A DNA stretch of 64,000 bases, taken from assembly GCA_947626675.1 (NCBI GenBank), contig CANQTC010000001.1, positions 124,001-188,000 of the forward strand, read 5' to 3'. This document shows, in pieces, positions 37,048 to 45,509 of the stretch. Each line of letters starts with the position of its first letter. Position 1 is the stretch's first letter. The DNA comes from an uncultured Coprococcus sp. (GTDB taxonomy: Bacteria; Bacillota; Clostridia; Lachnospirales; Lachnospiraceae). The position numbers and the translations under genes were made by a program. The notes below the pieces were generated by a model. The model saw only the letters and a program-made list of their open reading frames with translations, made no database searches and was not told where the DNA came from.

Positions 37048-38829
37048 TTACTTTACTTCGCCTTTGACAAGCTTATATCTCTTTCCATTAACAGTAACAT
37101 ATCCCGTTATATTTTTTCGTTTGCCGTTTTTTACATAGTAACGTCTGCCGCTTAGCTGTTTTACTATACCTGTAAATTTCGGCTGCCAATTACTGTTTTT
37201 CACATACCACCAGCTTCCGTCTGTATGTTTTACAAGCTGTGTAACATATTTACGCTTACCGTTTTTCACATAGTAATAGTTTCCGCTTGGCTGCTTTACC
37301 ATGCCTGTATATTTTGGCTGCCATTCACTATTCTTCACATACCACCAGCTTCCGTCTGTATGCTTTACCAACTGTGTAACATATTTTTTTCTGCCTTTTT
37401 CTACATAATACCACTTGCCGTTTGTCTGTTTTACCATTCCTGTATAATTCGACTGCCGTACACTGTTTTTAACATATGTCCAGTTACTGCCGTCTTTTAC
37501 AAGACCTGTACGATTTAACTTACATACACCTTTTTCCACATAATACCATTTGCCATCCGTACTGTTTTTAACCATGCCTGTATACCCGGTCTGTCTTATA
37601 TTGTTTTTATAGTAATAATATGTACCATTCTCTTTTATAAGTCCGTTCTTATTAAGAGTATTTTCTTCCCTTATACTTCCATCAGTACATACCGTTCCGG
37701 CATAACTATAGAGATTAGAAGATGAAAGATTAAGATACAGGGCTGGCACCAAAGCAATATCACCACGGTGTACATGACTGGGATTCTGCATTATATAACC
37801 GTTGTAAAAAAGATACATAGCATCACTGGAGGTCCTTCCCGGAGACCTCAACCACCATAAACCATTTTTCTGATATTCTTCTCTGCTGTCACTATATGAA
37901 CTCCACCATGCGCCCATTGCTTTTGCATATGTACTTACTTGTTGAATACGTCTTGCTTTGTCATATTGACTATAATCTGATAAAAAACCGTATTCACTAT
38001 TCGTTACATCATCATATGACAACAAAAACACCTTGTCTTTTGTAGAATTTCCGCCTGCTGCTCCATATATCAGATTATCTTTGTTTTCAAGTGTCTTTTC
38101 CTTTATTAAATTTCTTTCATATGAAGTAAATGCGCTATTTATAAAATTCTTTTTAGTATAATCTTCTTTCTGTTTGTTTGATGCGCTTCCATATCCGTTC
38201 AGAAAGCTTCTCATGGTACATGTCTCCCATGTAACATTTCTCAATTCTGTATTATACTTTTGGTCATCAATCCCTTTATCTGCCATAAGAAGTGCTTCAT
38301 TGCCATCTGTATGCAGCACCCTCCATTTGATTGGCTGATATTTATAATAATGATATGTATGGTCATCCGACCAATTATAATAAAAAGGGCTGCCACTTAT
38401 AGAGTGGACATATGTCGCATCACTCTTTTTTATCCTGCGGTATTTACCACCATCTGATAATATTATATCTCCGTTAGTATCCCAGCCTTTGGCATTTTTT
38501 AATTCCTGATAGGTTTTATCGTCTACTATCAAATCCTCCGGATTCAGATATGTTTTATCTATGGCTGTATAATTCTTACTCATGGCTGTCGTTATAACCT
38601 CTGCCTGCGGATAACTGCCAAACCATACACAGTCATATGTAACTTCTCCATTACTGTCTTTTCTTGGATTTCTTAGTGTCGTTGACGCTTCTACATTTTC
38701 CATACCGCCTGTCGGCATGATTGGAATTAGAGTAAGAAGCATGACGGCTGTAAGCAGTATGGTGAATACATTCTTAAACCTTTTACTTGTCATCTTTTGT
38801 ACCGTTTTCTCGTTTTTCCTGTTTGTCAT
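37048..38829 (-). CDS. Secreted DUF6273 protein with C-terminal wall-binding-like repeats
   Basis: 593 aa. Signal peptide (about residues 17-48, ending near VEAST). A DUF6273-type domain follows (about residues 60-375) with 'VWFGSYPQAEV', 'IKWRVL' and the characteristic 'WWLRSPG'. Residues about 395-593 are aromatic repeats of about 20-23 residues ('TGMVK...GKWYYVEKG', 'TQLVKHTDGSWWYVKNS') resembling choline/cell-wall-binding repeats. One 46-residue unit is repeated almost exactly. The ATG has AAGGAG upstream. Probably a surface-displayed protein of unknown ligand. It sits in an accessory region beside ATPase/nuclease genes. Confidence 0.85.
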   Translation of the reverse strand: MTNRKNEKTVQKMTSKRFKNVFTILLTAVMLLTLIPIMPTGGMENVEASTTLRNPRKDSNGEVTYDCVWFGSYPQAEVITTAMSKNYTAIDKTYLNPEDLIVDDKTYQELKNAKGWDTNGDIILSDGGKYRRIKKSDATYVHSISGSPFYYNWSDDHTYHYYKYQPIKWRVLHTDGNEALLMADKGIDDQKYNTELRNVTWETCTMRSFLNGYGSASNKQKEDYTKKNFINSAFTSYERNLIKEKTLENKDNLIYGAAGGNSTKDKVFLLSYDDVTNSEYGFLSDYSQYDKARRIQQVSTYAKAMGAWWSSYSDSREEYQKNGLWWLRSPGRTSSDAMYLFYNGYIMQNPSHVHRGDIALVPALYLNLSSSNLYSYAGTVCTDGSIREENTLNKNGLIKENGTYYYYKNNIRQTGYTGMVKNSTDGKWYYVEKGVCKLNRTGLVKDGSNWTYVKNSVRQSNYTGMVKQTNGKWYYVEKGRKKYVTQLVKHTDGSWWYVKNSEWQPKYTGMVKQPSGNYYYVKNGKRKYVTQLVKHTDGSWWYVKNSNWQPKFTGIVKQLSGRRYYVKNGKRKNITGYVTVNGKRYKLVKGEVK

Positions 38830-38868
38830 TCACTTTCTCCTTCTTATTTAATTGGTCAGCATTATTTT

Positions 38869-38889
38869 ATTTTCAAAACAATTCTGCCT
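38869..38889. repeat. Hairpin repeat copy 3 (right arm only)
   Basis: 21 bases identical to the right half of the repeat at 40759-40804 (core CAAAACAATTCTGCCT). The left arm is missing, so it cannot fold as the others do. It lies 54 bp 3' of the ATPase/nuclease gene on the minus strand, in the same relative place as the full copies. Confidence 0.7.
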
Positions 38890-38942
38890 TAAAATTTATT
38901 TTTTTGCCAATACTTTCATATCACCTTGTGAACTAAGCTCGC

Positions 38943-40640
38943 TTATTCCATATCAAATCTTTTAACCATACACGTTTTTTTACAGAAACATATTCCGTAT
39001 CCCATCATTTTCATATAGCCCTCATCAATGAATGGTGCAAAATATTCTTGTTCTTCTATCTGCTTTACGGCTTCATTACACTTATCTTCCATCTCCGTAA
39101 ATTTTTTACAAAGCTTAAATTCCAGAATGATTACAGGCTTTCTCGGATTTCTTGGACAAAGCACTATGTCAGGTCTGCCGTTTCCATACTCTCTGTTGGA
39201 GTCTGCCACATATCCTTTTATTCCGCTTAACATACCAAGTATTACGCCATGATAAAAAGCTTCTTTTCTGTCATAATAGCTTATACTCTCCTCCAGCATA
39301 TCATTTATGAAGTCCTCTGCATCTTCTGTTCTCCCCTCTATAAGTGCATTATGCAGTTTCGATAAATCACGCGTTTCTATGTGTCTGTCAAACCATTCCC
39401 TTATGGTATTACTGTATATATATCTTACTTCCCTATTTGGTACAGTCATAGTCAGATACAGCGTATCATTTTCAAATCTTTTTTCTGTCACCTTTAGGTA
39501 TCCTGTAAAAAACAGAAAGTTCCACAGATTATCCTGTGTCCTGTATATATCATCATATGTGATAGCCTCATGCACAGGCTTTTCTATGCTTTCTCCATCT
39601 ATCAGATGTTCTATCTCACTTTTTACCTTTTCATCAGCTTTTTCCACCAAATCTCTTATTATGCTGTTTGATGAGGTATTTGACCAATACGGCTTTGGAA
39701 ACGAATTGCTCTCTGATATGGCAGTATTTACATAGTTTATGATGCTCCACGGATTATATACTTCTGTTTCTCCAAAGATATATCCGTCATACCATTCCTT
39801 TACTTCCGGAAGCTTTTCTGAGATACCATAGGCTTCAAGTATCTGCTCTACCTCTGTTTTCGTAAAACCAAAATATTCTGCATAATTGTTGCTCAATATT
39901 GAGTTGATACTAAGATTATTTAGTCCGGTAAATATTGACTCTTTGCTTATTCTTAAACAGCCTGTCACTACGGCAAATTCCAAAGCATCGTTCGTCTTTA
40001 GTGCCGACTCAAAGAGAGAACGGACAAAATCAATCATCTTATCATAAAATTCTCTGAAATATGCATTTTCAAGCGGTACATCATATTCATCTATCAGTAT
40101 AATTGCTTTCTTCTGATGATAAGAGTAAAGACATTGGGATAAGAATTTAAGTGCGGTCGCATAATCGCTTTCTTCTGCCGTTTCATCAATTACATTCTGA
40201 TAACGTTTCTTATTCTTTTCTGATAATACATTTCCTTCCAACACATAGCTATGTCTTTCAAATTCATCAATTATCTCGTTTTTTAAACAATTATATGCCA
40301 TCTCATAGCTTGGCTGCTTAGCCGATTTTAATGACATCTTAATTACAGGATATTGTCCCATCTCTGATGTATACCGCTCACCAGTCTCCATTATACGTTT
40401 CCCGGTAAAATACCCACTGTTGTCTTTCTTCTCGCCGTTACGGTCTATTTCATCCTCAAAGAATGTTCGTATCATGCTCAGCGTCAGCGTCTTTCCAAAA
40501 CGTCTTGGTCTGGTAAATAAATTTACAATTCCTTTTTTGTCGGCCAGTTCCTTTAGCATCATTGTCTTGTCTATATAATAATAGTTATTTTCTATCAGTG
40601 TTTTGTAGTCTTCTACCCCTATACCAATAAATTTATTCAT
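38943..40640 (-). CDS. AAA ATPase with C-terminal PD-(D/E)XK nuclease domain
   Basis: 565 aa from the ATG at 40640 (M25 of the longest frame), with GAGAGG upstream. The N-terminal AAA-ATPase-like domain begins 'GIGVEDYKTLIENNYYYIDKT' and has the variant P-loop RPRRFGKTLTLSMI and Walker B 'AIILIDEYDVPLENAY'. The C-terminal domain has the nuclease motif 'GNGRPDIVL...VIILEFKL' (D and E-x-K). This is the AAA-ATPase_like/DUF1703 family, very common and often multi-copy in gut Clostridia and Bacteroidetes, with no established function. A truncated paralogue is next to it. Confidence 0.88.
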   Translation of the reverse strand: MNKFIGIGVEDYKTLIENNYYYIDKTMMLKELADKKGIVNLFTRPRRFGKTLTLSMIRTFFEDEIDRNGEKKDNSGYFTGKRIMETGERYTSEMGQYPVIKMSLKSAKQPSYEMAYNCLKNEIIDEFERHSYVLEGNVLSEKNKKRYQNVIDETAEESDYATALKFLSQCLYSYHQKKAIILIDEYDVPLENAYFREFYDKMIDFVRSLFESALKTNDALEFAVVTGCLRISKESIFTGLNNLSINSILSNNYAEYFGFTKTEVEQILEAYGISEKLPEVKEWYDGYIFGETEVYNPWSIINYVNTAISESNSFPKPYWSNTSSNSIIRDLVEKADEKVKSEIEHLIDGESIEKPVHEAITYDDIYRTQDNLWNFLFFTGYLKVTEKRFENDTLYLTMTVPNREVRYIYSNTIREWFDRHIETRDLSKLHNALIEGRTEDAEDFINDMLEESISYYDRKEAFYHGVILGMLSGIKGYVADSNREYGNGRPDIVLCPRNPRKPVIILEFKLCKKFTEMEDKCNEAVKQIEEQEYFAPFIDEGYMKMMGYGICFCKKTCMVKRFDME

Positions 40641-40683
40641 CCTCCACACCTCTCGTTCCATACCGTTTTTTATATTTAATACA

Positions 40684-40712
40684 AATATATACAACTTTAA
40701 TAATATTATCAA
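40684..40712 (-). promoter_or_regulatory. Probable promoter of the AAA ATPase gene
   Basis: TTGATA (40707-40712) and TATATT (40684-40689) on the minus strand with a 17-base spacer, about 45 bases upstream of the ATG. Matches SigA consensus at most positions. Confidence 0.55.
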
Positions 40713-40758
40713 TCCCTAAATTCCCTATACCACAAAAAACAAGCGTTCATATTATACA

Positions 40759-40805
40759 ATAAAACAACAGGCAGAACCGCTTCATTTTCAAAACAATTCT
40801 GCCTG
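40759..40805 (-). terminator. Hairpin repeat copy 2, 3' of the truncated ATPase
   Basis: Arms 40768-40776 (CAGGCAGAA) and 40797-40805 (TTCTGCCTG), followed on the minus strand by TTGTTTTATTG. 43 of 46 bases match copy 1 at 36987-37032. Confidence 0.7.
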
Positions 40806-40813
40806 TCACTTCG

Positions 40814-41270
40814 TTATACCATGTCAAATTTTTTAACCATACACGTTTTTTTACAGAAACATATTCCGTATCCCATCATTTTCATATAGCCCTCATCAAT
40901 GAATGGCGCAAAATATTCCTGTTCTTCTATTTGCTTTACGGCTTCATTACAGCCTGCTTCAAGTTCCCTGAATTTGCTGCAATGTTTGAGTTCCAGTACT
41001 ATGACTGTTTTTTCTTCATCTGTCGGAACAAGCACGATATCAGGTCTGCCGTTTCCATACTCACGATTAGATTTTATAACATACCCCGGAACAGAACCCA
41101 GCAGCCCAACCATCACTCCATGATAAAATGCTTCTTTATTATCATAATAACTTATGCTTTTTTGCAGATATTCTTTCAGCAGTTTCTGCATACCTGATTC
41201 ATCACCTGACAAAACAGAATTATATAATTTCGATAAGTCATATGTTTCTATCTGCCTGTCAAACCATTGG
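40814..41270 (-). pseudogene. 5'-truncated AAA ATPase/PD-(D/E)XK gene
   Basis: Only the C-terminal 150 or so residues survive, beginning at 'WFDRQIETYDLSKLYNSVL', which aligns with 'WFDRHIETRDLSKLHNALI' of the adjacent intact gene. The nuclease motif (GNGRPDIVL...VIVLELKH) is intact but the whole ATPase domain is gone. Homology stops at about 41270, exactly where transposon-derived sequence begins in the other orientation. The last 121 bases differ from the intact paralogue at only three positions, although the middle is diverged. Confidence 0.85.
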
Positions 41271-41372
41271 GGATTAGGCACGCACTGCACCACCTATGAC
41301 ACCGAAAGCCCTTATATGTGGCGTGGGAGTACAGTTGCCACTATCCTCTCCAAACCCGAATACATGGGGCAT
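41271..41372 (+). pseudogene. Fragment of a large serine recombinase
   Basis: About 34 residues in one plus-strand frame: 'LGTHCTTYDTESPYMWRGSTVATILSKPEYMGH'. The 'PYxWRGSTVAxILxKPEYMGH' pattern is a hallmark of the recombinase domain of TnpX/TndX-type large serine recombinases of Tn4451- and Tn1549-like elements. No resolvase catalytic domain, start or C-terminus remains. Both ends are abrupt: a truncated ATPase gene on the left and a different frame of relaxase-like sequence on the right. Confidence 0.7.
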
Positions 41373-41757
41373 AGACAGAAAAGCAGACGCAGGAAAGACC
41401 ATCAGACAGCGGATAAAAAAGAATGAAAAGCGTTATGATGAAGTGAACCGTCTGATAAATAAACTCGATAAGGAGTATAAGGACAGCTTATCGAAGTATC
41501 CCGAATTAAAGGAGCGTATGCAGAGCCTTTTACAGAACGGCGAGAAGATAACGCCGAAACAGTGGAAGGCGGAAATAAAGTCTTTGCAATCCGAGTATGA
41601 CAGTATCGGCAAAGAGCAGACTAAGACCGCCACAGAGTTAGCATATGCCGAGGTAATCAGCTATAACAGGAAGAACCTTGAAAGGGAACTTCAGAACGAA
41701 AGTCGACAGCATAACAGACAGCAAAGCAAGACTAAGCGGAGAGAGGAAGAAATTTAA
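41373..41757 (+). pseudogene. C-terminal tail of a relaxase/mobilisation-like protein
   Basis: An open frame of about 128 residues with no proper start. It is strongly helical, and the end 'ATELAYAEVISYNRKNLERELQNESRQHNRQQSKTKRREEEI' resembles the tails of mobilisation relaxases from conjugative elements in gut Clostridia; this is from recall, not a search. The relaxase catalytic domain is missing. Base composition is visibly richer in G and C than the following gene. It ends 60 bp before the methyltransferase. Confidence 0.5.
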
Positions 41758-41817
41758 TGGAAATGTGAAGATTATTATGATATGATGTAAAAATAGAAAT
41801 TTATGGAGGATGTACAA

Positions 41818-42489
41818 ATGGATATAGAAAAACAGTTTAATCAGATTGCACATGAATACGATAGTAACCGTAAAAGATTTATTCCCTGTTTTGATGATTT
41901 CTACATCAATTCAACAGATTTTATCTTATCGAATATTGATGTTCCAAAACGTATCGTAGATTTAGGAGCAGGAACAGGGTTGCTTTCTTACTTTTGGTAT
42001 AAACGCTGTCCAACTGCTGAATATATTCTTATAGATATTGCAGATAAAATGCTGAATGTTGCCCGAAAAAGGTTTGAGGGTGTAGAAAATGTATCGTATC
42101 AGATAAAGGATTATACGGAGGAGTTACCAAGTATTATTTTCGACATGGTTATTTCTGCTTTATCTATTCATCATTTAGAAGATAATGATAAGATAAAATT
42201 GTTTACAAAAATATATGATAGCTTACCAAGTGGTGGATTATTTGTAAACTATGACCAGTTTTGTGCAGGACATTCCAAAATGAATAAGTGGTTTAATTCT
42301 TATTGGGAAAACCAGTTATATCATAGTGGATTGACGAAGAATGACATAGAATTATGGAAAGAACGCAGGAAACTTGATAGGGAATGTTCTGTTGAGCGGG
42401 AAGTTGATATGTTGAGGAAATGCAAATTTGACAGCGTGGAATGTGTTTATTCCTATCAGAAATTTTCGGTTATTATAGCGATTAAATAG
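41818..42489 (+). CDS. Class I SAM-dependent methyltransferase
   Basis: 223 aa from the ATG at 41818, placed 8 bases after GGAGG; an ATG 15 bases upstream overlaps that site. SAM-binding motif I is 'IVDLGAGTGLLSYFW', motif II 'YILIDIADKMLNVARKRF', and 'DMVISALSIHHLED' follows. It lacks the signature of a known rRNA resistance methylase, so small-molecule methylation is more likely; substrate unknown. It is one of only two intact plus-strand genes in the window and lies between transposon fragments, so it looks like element cargo. It is AT-richer than the preceding relaxase tail. Confidence 0.85.
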   Translation: MDIEKQFNQIAHEYDSNRKRFIPCFDDFYINSTDFILSNIDVPKRIVDLGAGTGLLSYFWYKRCPTAEYILIDIADKMLNVARKRFEGVENVSYQIKDYTEELPSIIFDMVISALSIHHLEDNDKIKLFTKIYDSLPSGGLFVNYDQFCAGHSKMNKWFNSYWENQLYHSGLTKNDIELWKERRKLDRECSVEREVDMLRKCKFDSVECVYSYQKFSVIIAIK

Positions 42490-42608
42490 TATTGGAATTG
42501 TTAATTGTGTTCAATTCAATCATTATCACAACAAAATAGATAACATAGCGTCAGAGCGTATAGAAATTTAATCTAAACACTCTATTTTATTGTAAAGGAG
42601 CAGAGAAT

Positions 42609-42773
42609 ATGGCAGAAATTAAAAAAGAGCAACAACCCCACAGTTTCAATCGAAAGTTGGGGAATACCACTTATACCGTCAAAGTACATTTCAGTAAAGA
42701 CACTGATAAAACCTTTAAGGACAGAGTGCAAAAGCTGATTATCAATGAGTGCCTTGAAAAGAATCAGAAATAA
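42609..42773 (+). CDS. TnpW-like transposon-encoded small protein
   Basis: 54 aa, too short for most gene finders. ATG at 42609 with AAAGGAG upstream. The sequence 'FNRKLGNTTYTVKVHFSKDTDKTFKDRVQKLIINE' matches the TnpW family pattern (R-x-I/L-G-x-T-T-Y-x-V-x-V-H-F-S), small proteins encoded next to large serine recombinases on Tn4451/Tn1549-like elements. Here the recombinase is only a fragment elsewhere, so it is an orphan. A terminator follows immediately. Confidence 0.7.
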   Translation: MAEIKKEQQPHSFNRKLGNTTYTVKVHFSKDTDKTFKDRVQKLIINECLEKNQK

Positions 42774-42818
42774 TCCATACATTCAACGATTCAGAATGTA
42801 TGGATTATTTTTTGTTTT
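42772..42818. terminator. Rho-independent terminator after the TnpW-like gene
   Basis: Arms 42772-42783 and 42795-42806 (AATCCATACATT and complement) form a 12-bp stem followed on the plus strand by ATTTTTTGTTTTT. It overlaps the stop codon of the small gene. It may also end leftward transcription from alaS. Confidence 0.85.
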
Positions 42819-42855
42819 TACATTGTACAATGAAAGTTAAACTCAGCTCTGTACA

Positions 42856-45495
42856 CTAATTCATTTGATTTTTTGCCGTCTCAACTGCATGATTAAGCGC
42901 ATCCTTTATTCCGGCAGGATTCTTTCCGCCTGCCTGTGCCATGTTTGGTCTGCCGCCGCCGCCACCGCCTACAAGAGCGGCTGCCGATTTAATAATATTT
43001 CCTGCATGTGCGCCTTTTTTAACAGCATCATCTGTAGCCATCGCAATCAGATTGACTTTTCCATCCTTTTCGGATGCAAGGATAACAACAGATGTGCCAA
43101 GCTTACTCTTCAGTTCATCTCCAAGATTTCTTAATGCGTTCATATCTGTATCAGCTACTTCTACCGGAAGTACTTTTACGCCGTTTACATCAACTGCATT
43201 AGAAAGCACATCCCCTACAGATTCTTTTGCCATCTTATCCTTAAGCTTCTGATTTTCATTGGTAAGCGCTTTTACTTCCGCAAGAAGCTGCTCTATTCTT
43301 CCGGCAACACCTGCCATATCTGTTTTAGCCGCTTTTGCTGCTGCAATCAGTTCTTCTTCTATGGTTCTGTAGTAATCAAGCGCTCCTGCACCTGTAAGCG
43401 CTTCGATACGCCTTGTACCCGCAGCAACACCTGACTCGGAAACAATCTTGAAATTGCCGATAACGCCTGTATTTGGCACATGCGTACCACCGCATAACTC
43501 CTTTGAGAAATCTCCCATCGTTACGACACGCACTTTTTCTCCATATTTCTCGCCAAACAATGCCATAGCGCCTGTTTTTTTAGCTTCATCAAGGCTCATT
43601 ACATCTGTAGCCACCTGTATATTTTCTTCTATTTCTTTATTTACTATCTCCTCAACCTGTCTGATTTCTTCCTTTGTCATGGCTTTATCATGGGAGAAAT
43701 CAAATCTCAGCCTGCCCGGTTCAACAAGTGAGCCTGCCTGTTCCACATGCTCGCCAAGAACGAGCTTCAATGCTTTCTGGAGAAGATGCGTAGCGGAATG
43801 ATTCTTACAAATCAGTGAACGCCTTTCTGCATCAACTGACAGTTTTGCAATATCACCTGTGTTTAACTCACCGGACTCCACATAACCTGCATGAGCAATT
43901 TTTCCGCCTACAACTTTTATTGTATCCTGTACAACAAATGTTCCGTTTTCCGTTTTGATTACACCGGTATCGCCTGTCTGTCCACCCATCGTAGCATAAA
44001 ACGGTGTCTTACCAACAATAACAGATGCCTGCATCCCTTCCGTAACGGTATCGACTACCTCTTTATCCGTTGTAATCGCCAAAATCTTATCTTCATAATC
44101 AAGCTTATCATATCCGATAAATTCTGATGTAAGCGATACGTCAAGCTGCTCGTATACCGTTGCATCAGCGCCCATGTAAGTTGTAACCTTACGCGCCTTT
44201 CTTGCAGTTTCTCTCTGTATATTCATGCACTCGGCAAATCTGTCCTCATCAACAGCGATTCCTTCTTCTTCCAGAATTTCCTTTGTGAGGTCAAGAGGGA
44301 AACCATAGGTATCATACAGCTTAAATGCATGGTCGCCGCTCAGTGTATTACCGCCTTCTTCCTGAAGTTCAGCAATATAATCCTTCAGGATGGCAAGACC
44401 TGTATCAATCGTCTTGTTAAAGCTGTCTTCTTCCTTGTCAATCTTGTTAAAGATATATTCTTTTTTCTCTGCAAGTTCAGGATAAGCGTCCTTTGATACC
44501 TCAATAACCGTATTTGCCAGTTCTGAAAGGAATTTACCCTGTATACCGAGAAGCCTTCCATGTCTGGCAGCACGTCTTAAAAGTCTCCTTAAAACATATC
44601 CGCGTCCCTCGTTTGAAGGAACGATTCCGTCTGAAGTCATAAAGGTAACGGAACGGATATGGTCTGTAATCAGTCGAATCGACACATCTTTTTTATGGTC
44701 CGTAAGATAAGTAACACCTGCCATCTCACAAACCTTATCACGAAGCGCCTTAATGGTATCAACATCAAATATGGAGTCAACATCCTGCACCACTACAGCA
44801 AGTCTTTCAAGTCCCATACCGGTATCAATATTCTTCTGTTCGAGTTCTGTATAGTTATTATGGCCGTCATTATCAAACTGGGTAAATACATTGTTCCATA
44901 CTTCCATGTATCTGTCACACTCACAGCCTACTGTACATCCCGGTTTACCGCATCCGTATTTTTCGCCTCTGTCATAATAAACTTCCGAACAAGGACCGCA
45001 TGGGCCTGCGCCATGCTCCCAGAAATTATCTTCTTTGCCAAACCGGAATATCCGCTCCGGCGCAATGCCGATTTCCTTATTCCAAATCTCAAAAGCTTCA
45101 TCATCATCTTCATAGACAGACGGATACAGTCTGTCCGCATCAAGTCCAACGACTTCTGTCAGGAACTCCCATGTCCATGAAATTGCCTCATGTTTGAAAT
45201 AATCGCCAAAAGAAAAATTACCAAGCATTTCAAAGAAAGTTCCATGTCTGGCAGTCTTTCCTACATTTTCAATATCACCTGTTCTGATACACTTCTGACA
45301 TGTCGTTACACGTTTTCTTGGTGGAACTTCCTGACCTGTGAAATACGGTTTTAAAGGCGCCATACCCGAATTAATCAGCAATAAGCTGTTGTCATTATGC
45401 GGAATCAGTGAAAAACTGTTCATCTTCAGATGTCCCTTGCTCTCCATAAATTCCAAAAACATTTTTCTAAGTTCATTTACTCCATATTTCTTCAC
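42856..45495 (-). CDS. alaS: Alanyl-tRNA synthetase
   Basis: 879 aa, full length. Class II catalytic core at the N-terminus ('MFLEFMESKGHLKMNSFSLIP', 'TCQKCIRTGDIENVGKTARHGTFFEMLGNFSFGDYFK'). The editing domain has zinc ligands 'NHSATHLL' and 'CGGTHVPNTG'. The C-terminal oligomerisation domain ends with 'VGGGGGGRPNMAQAGGK'. It begins 14 bp after hisIE with no T-box leader or promoter visible, so it appears to be the last gene of the histidine operon. Confidence 0.97.
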   Translation of the reverse strand: MKKYGVNELRKMFLEFMESKGHLKMNSFSLIPHNDNSLLLINSGMAPLKPYFTGQEVPPRKRVTTCQKCIRTGDIENVGKTARHGTFFEMLGNFSFGDYFKHEAISWTWEFLTEVVGLDADRLYPSVYEDDDEAFEIWNKEIGIAPERIFRFGKEDNFWEHGAGPCGPCSEVYYDRGEKYGCGKPGCTVGCECDRYMEVWNNVFTQFDNDGHNNYTELEQKNIDTGMGLERLAVVVQDVDSIFDVDTIKALRDKVCEMAGVTYLTDHKKDVSIRLITDHIRSVTFMTSDGIVPSNEGRGYVLRRLLRRAARHGRLLGIQGKFLSELANTVIEVSKDAYPELAEKKEYIFNKIDKEEDSFNKTIDTGLAILKDYIAELQEEGGNTLSGDHAFKLYDTYGFPLDLTKEILEEEGIAVDEDRFAECMNIQRETARKARKVTTYMGADATVYEQLDVSLTSEFIGYDKLDYEDKILAITTDKEVVDTVTEGMQASVIVGKTPFYATMGGQTGDTGVIKTENGTFVVQDTIKVVGGKIAHAGYVESGELNTGDIAKLSVDAERRSLICKNHSATHLLQKALKLVLGEHVEQAGSLVEPGRLRFDFSHDKAMTKEEIRQVEEIVNKEIEENIQVATDVMSLDEAKKTGAMALFGEKYGEKVRVVTMGDFSKELCGGTHVPNTGVIGNFKIVSESGVAAGTRRIEALTGAGALDYYRTIEEELIAAAKAAKTDMAGVAGRIEQLLAEVKALTNENQKLKDKMAKESVGDVLSNAVDVNGVKVLPVEVADTDMNALRNLGDELKSKLGTSVVILASEKDGKVNLIAMATDDAVKKGAHAGNIIKSAAALVGGGGGGRPNMAQAGGKNPAGIKDALNHAVETAKNQMN

Positions 45496-45509
45496 GATAT
45501 ATGTCCTCC

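Noticed and set aside
37186-37400. Regular repeats that might suggest a CRISPR array
   Set aside because: They are in-frame coding repeats of the surface protein with no unique spacers and no cas genes.
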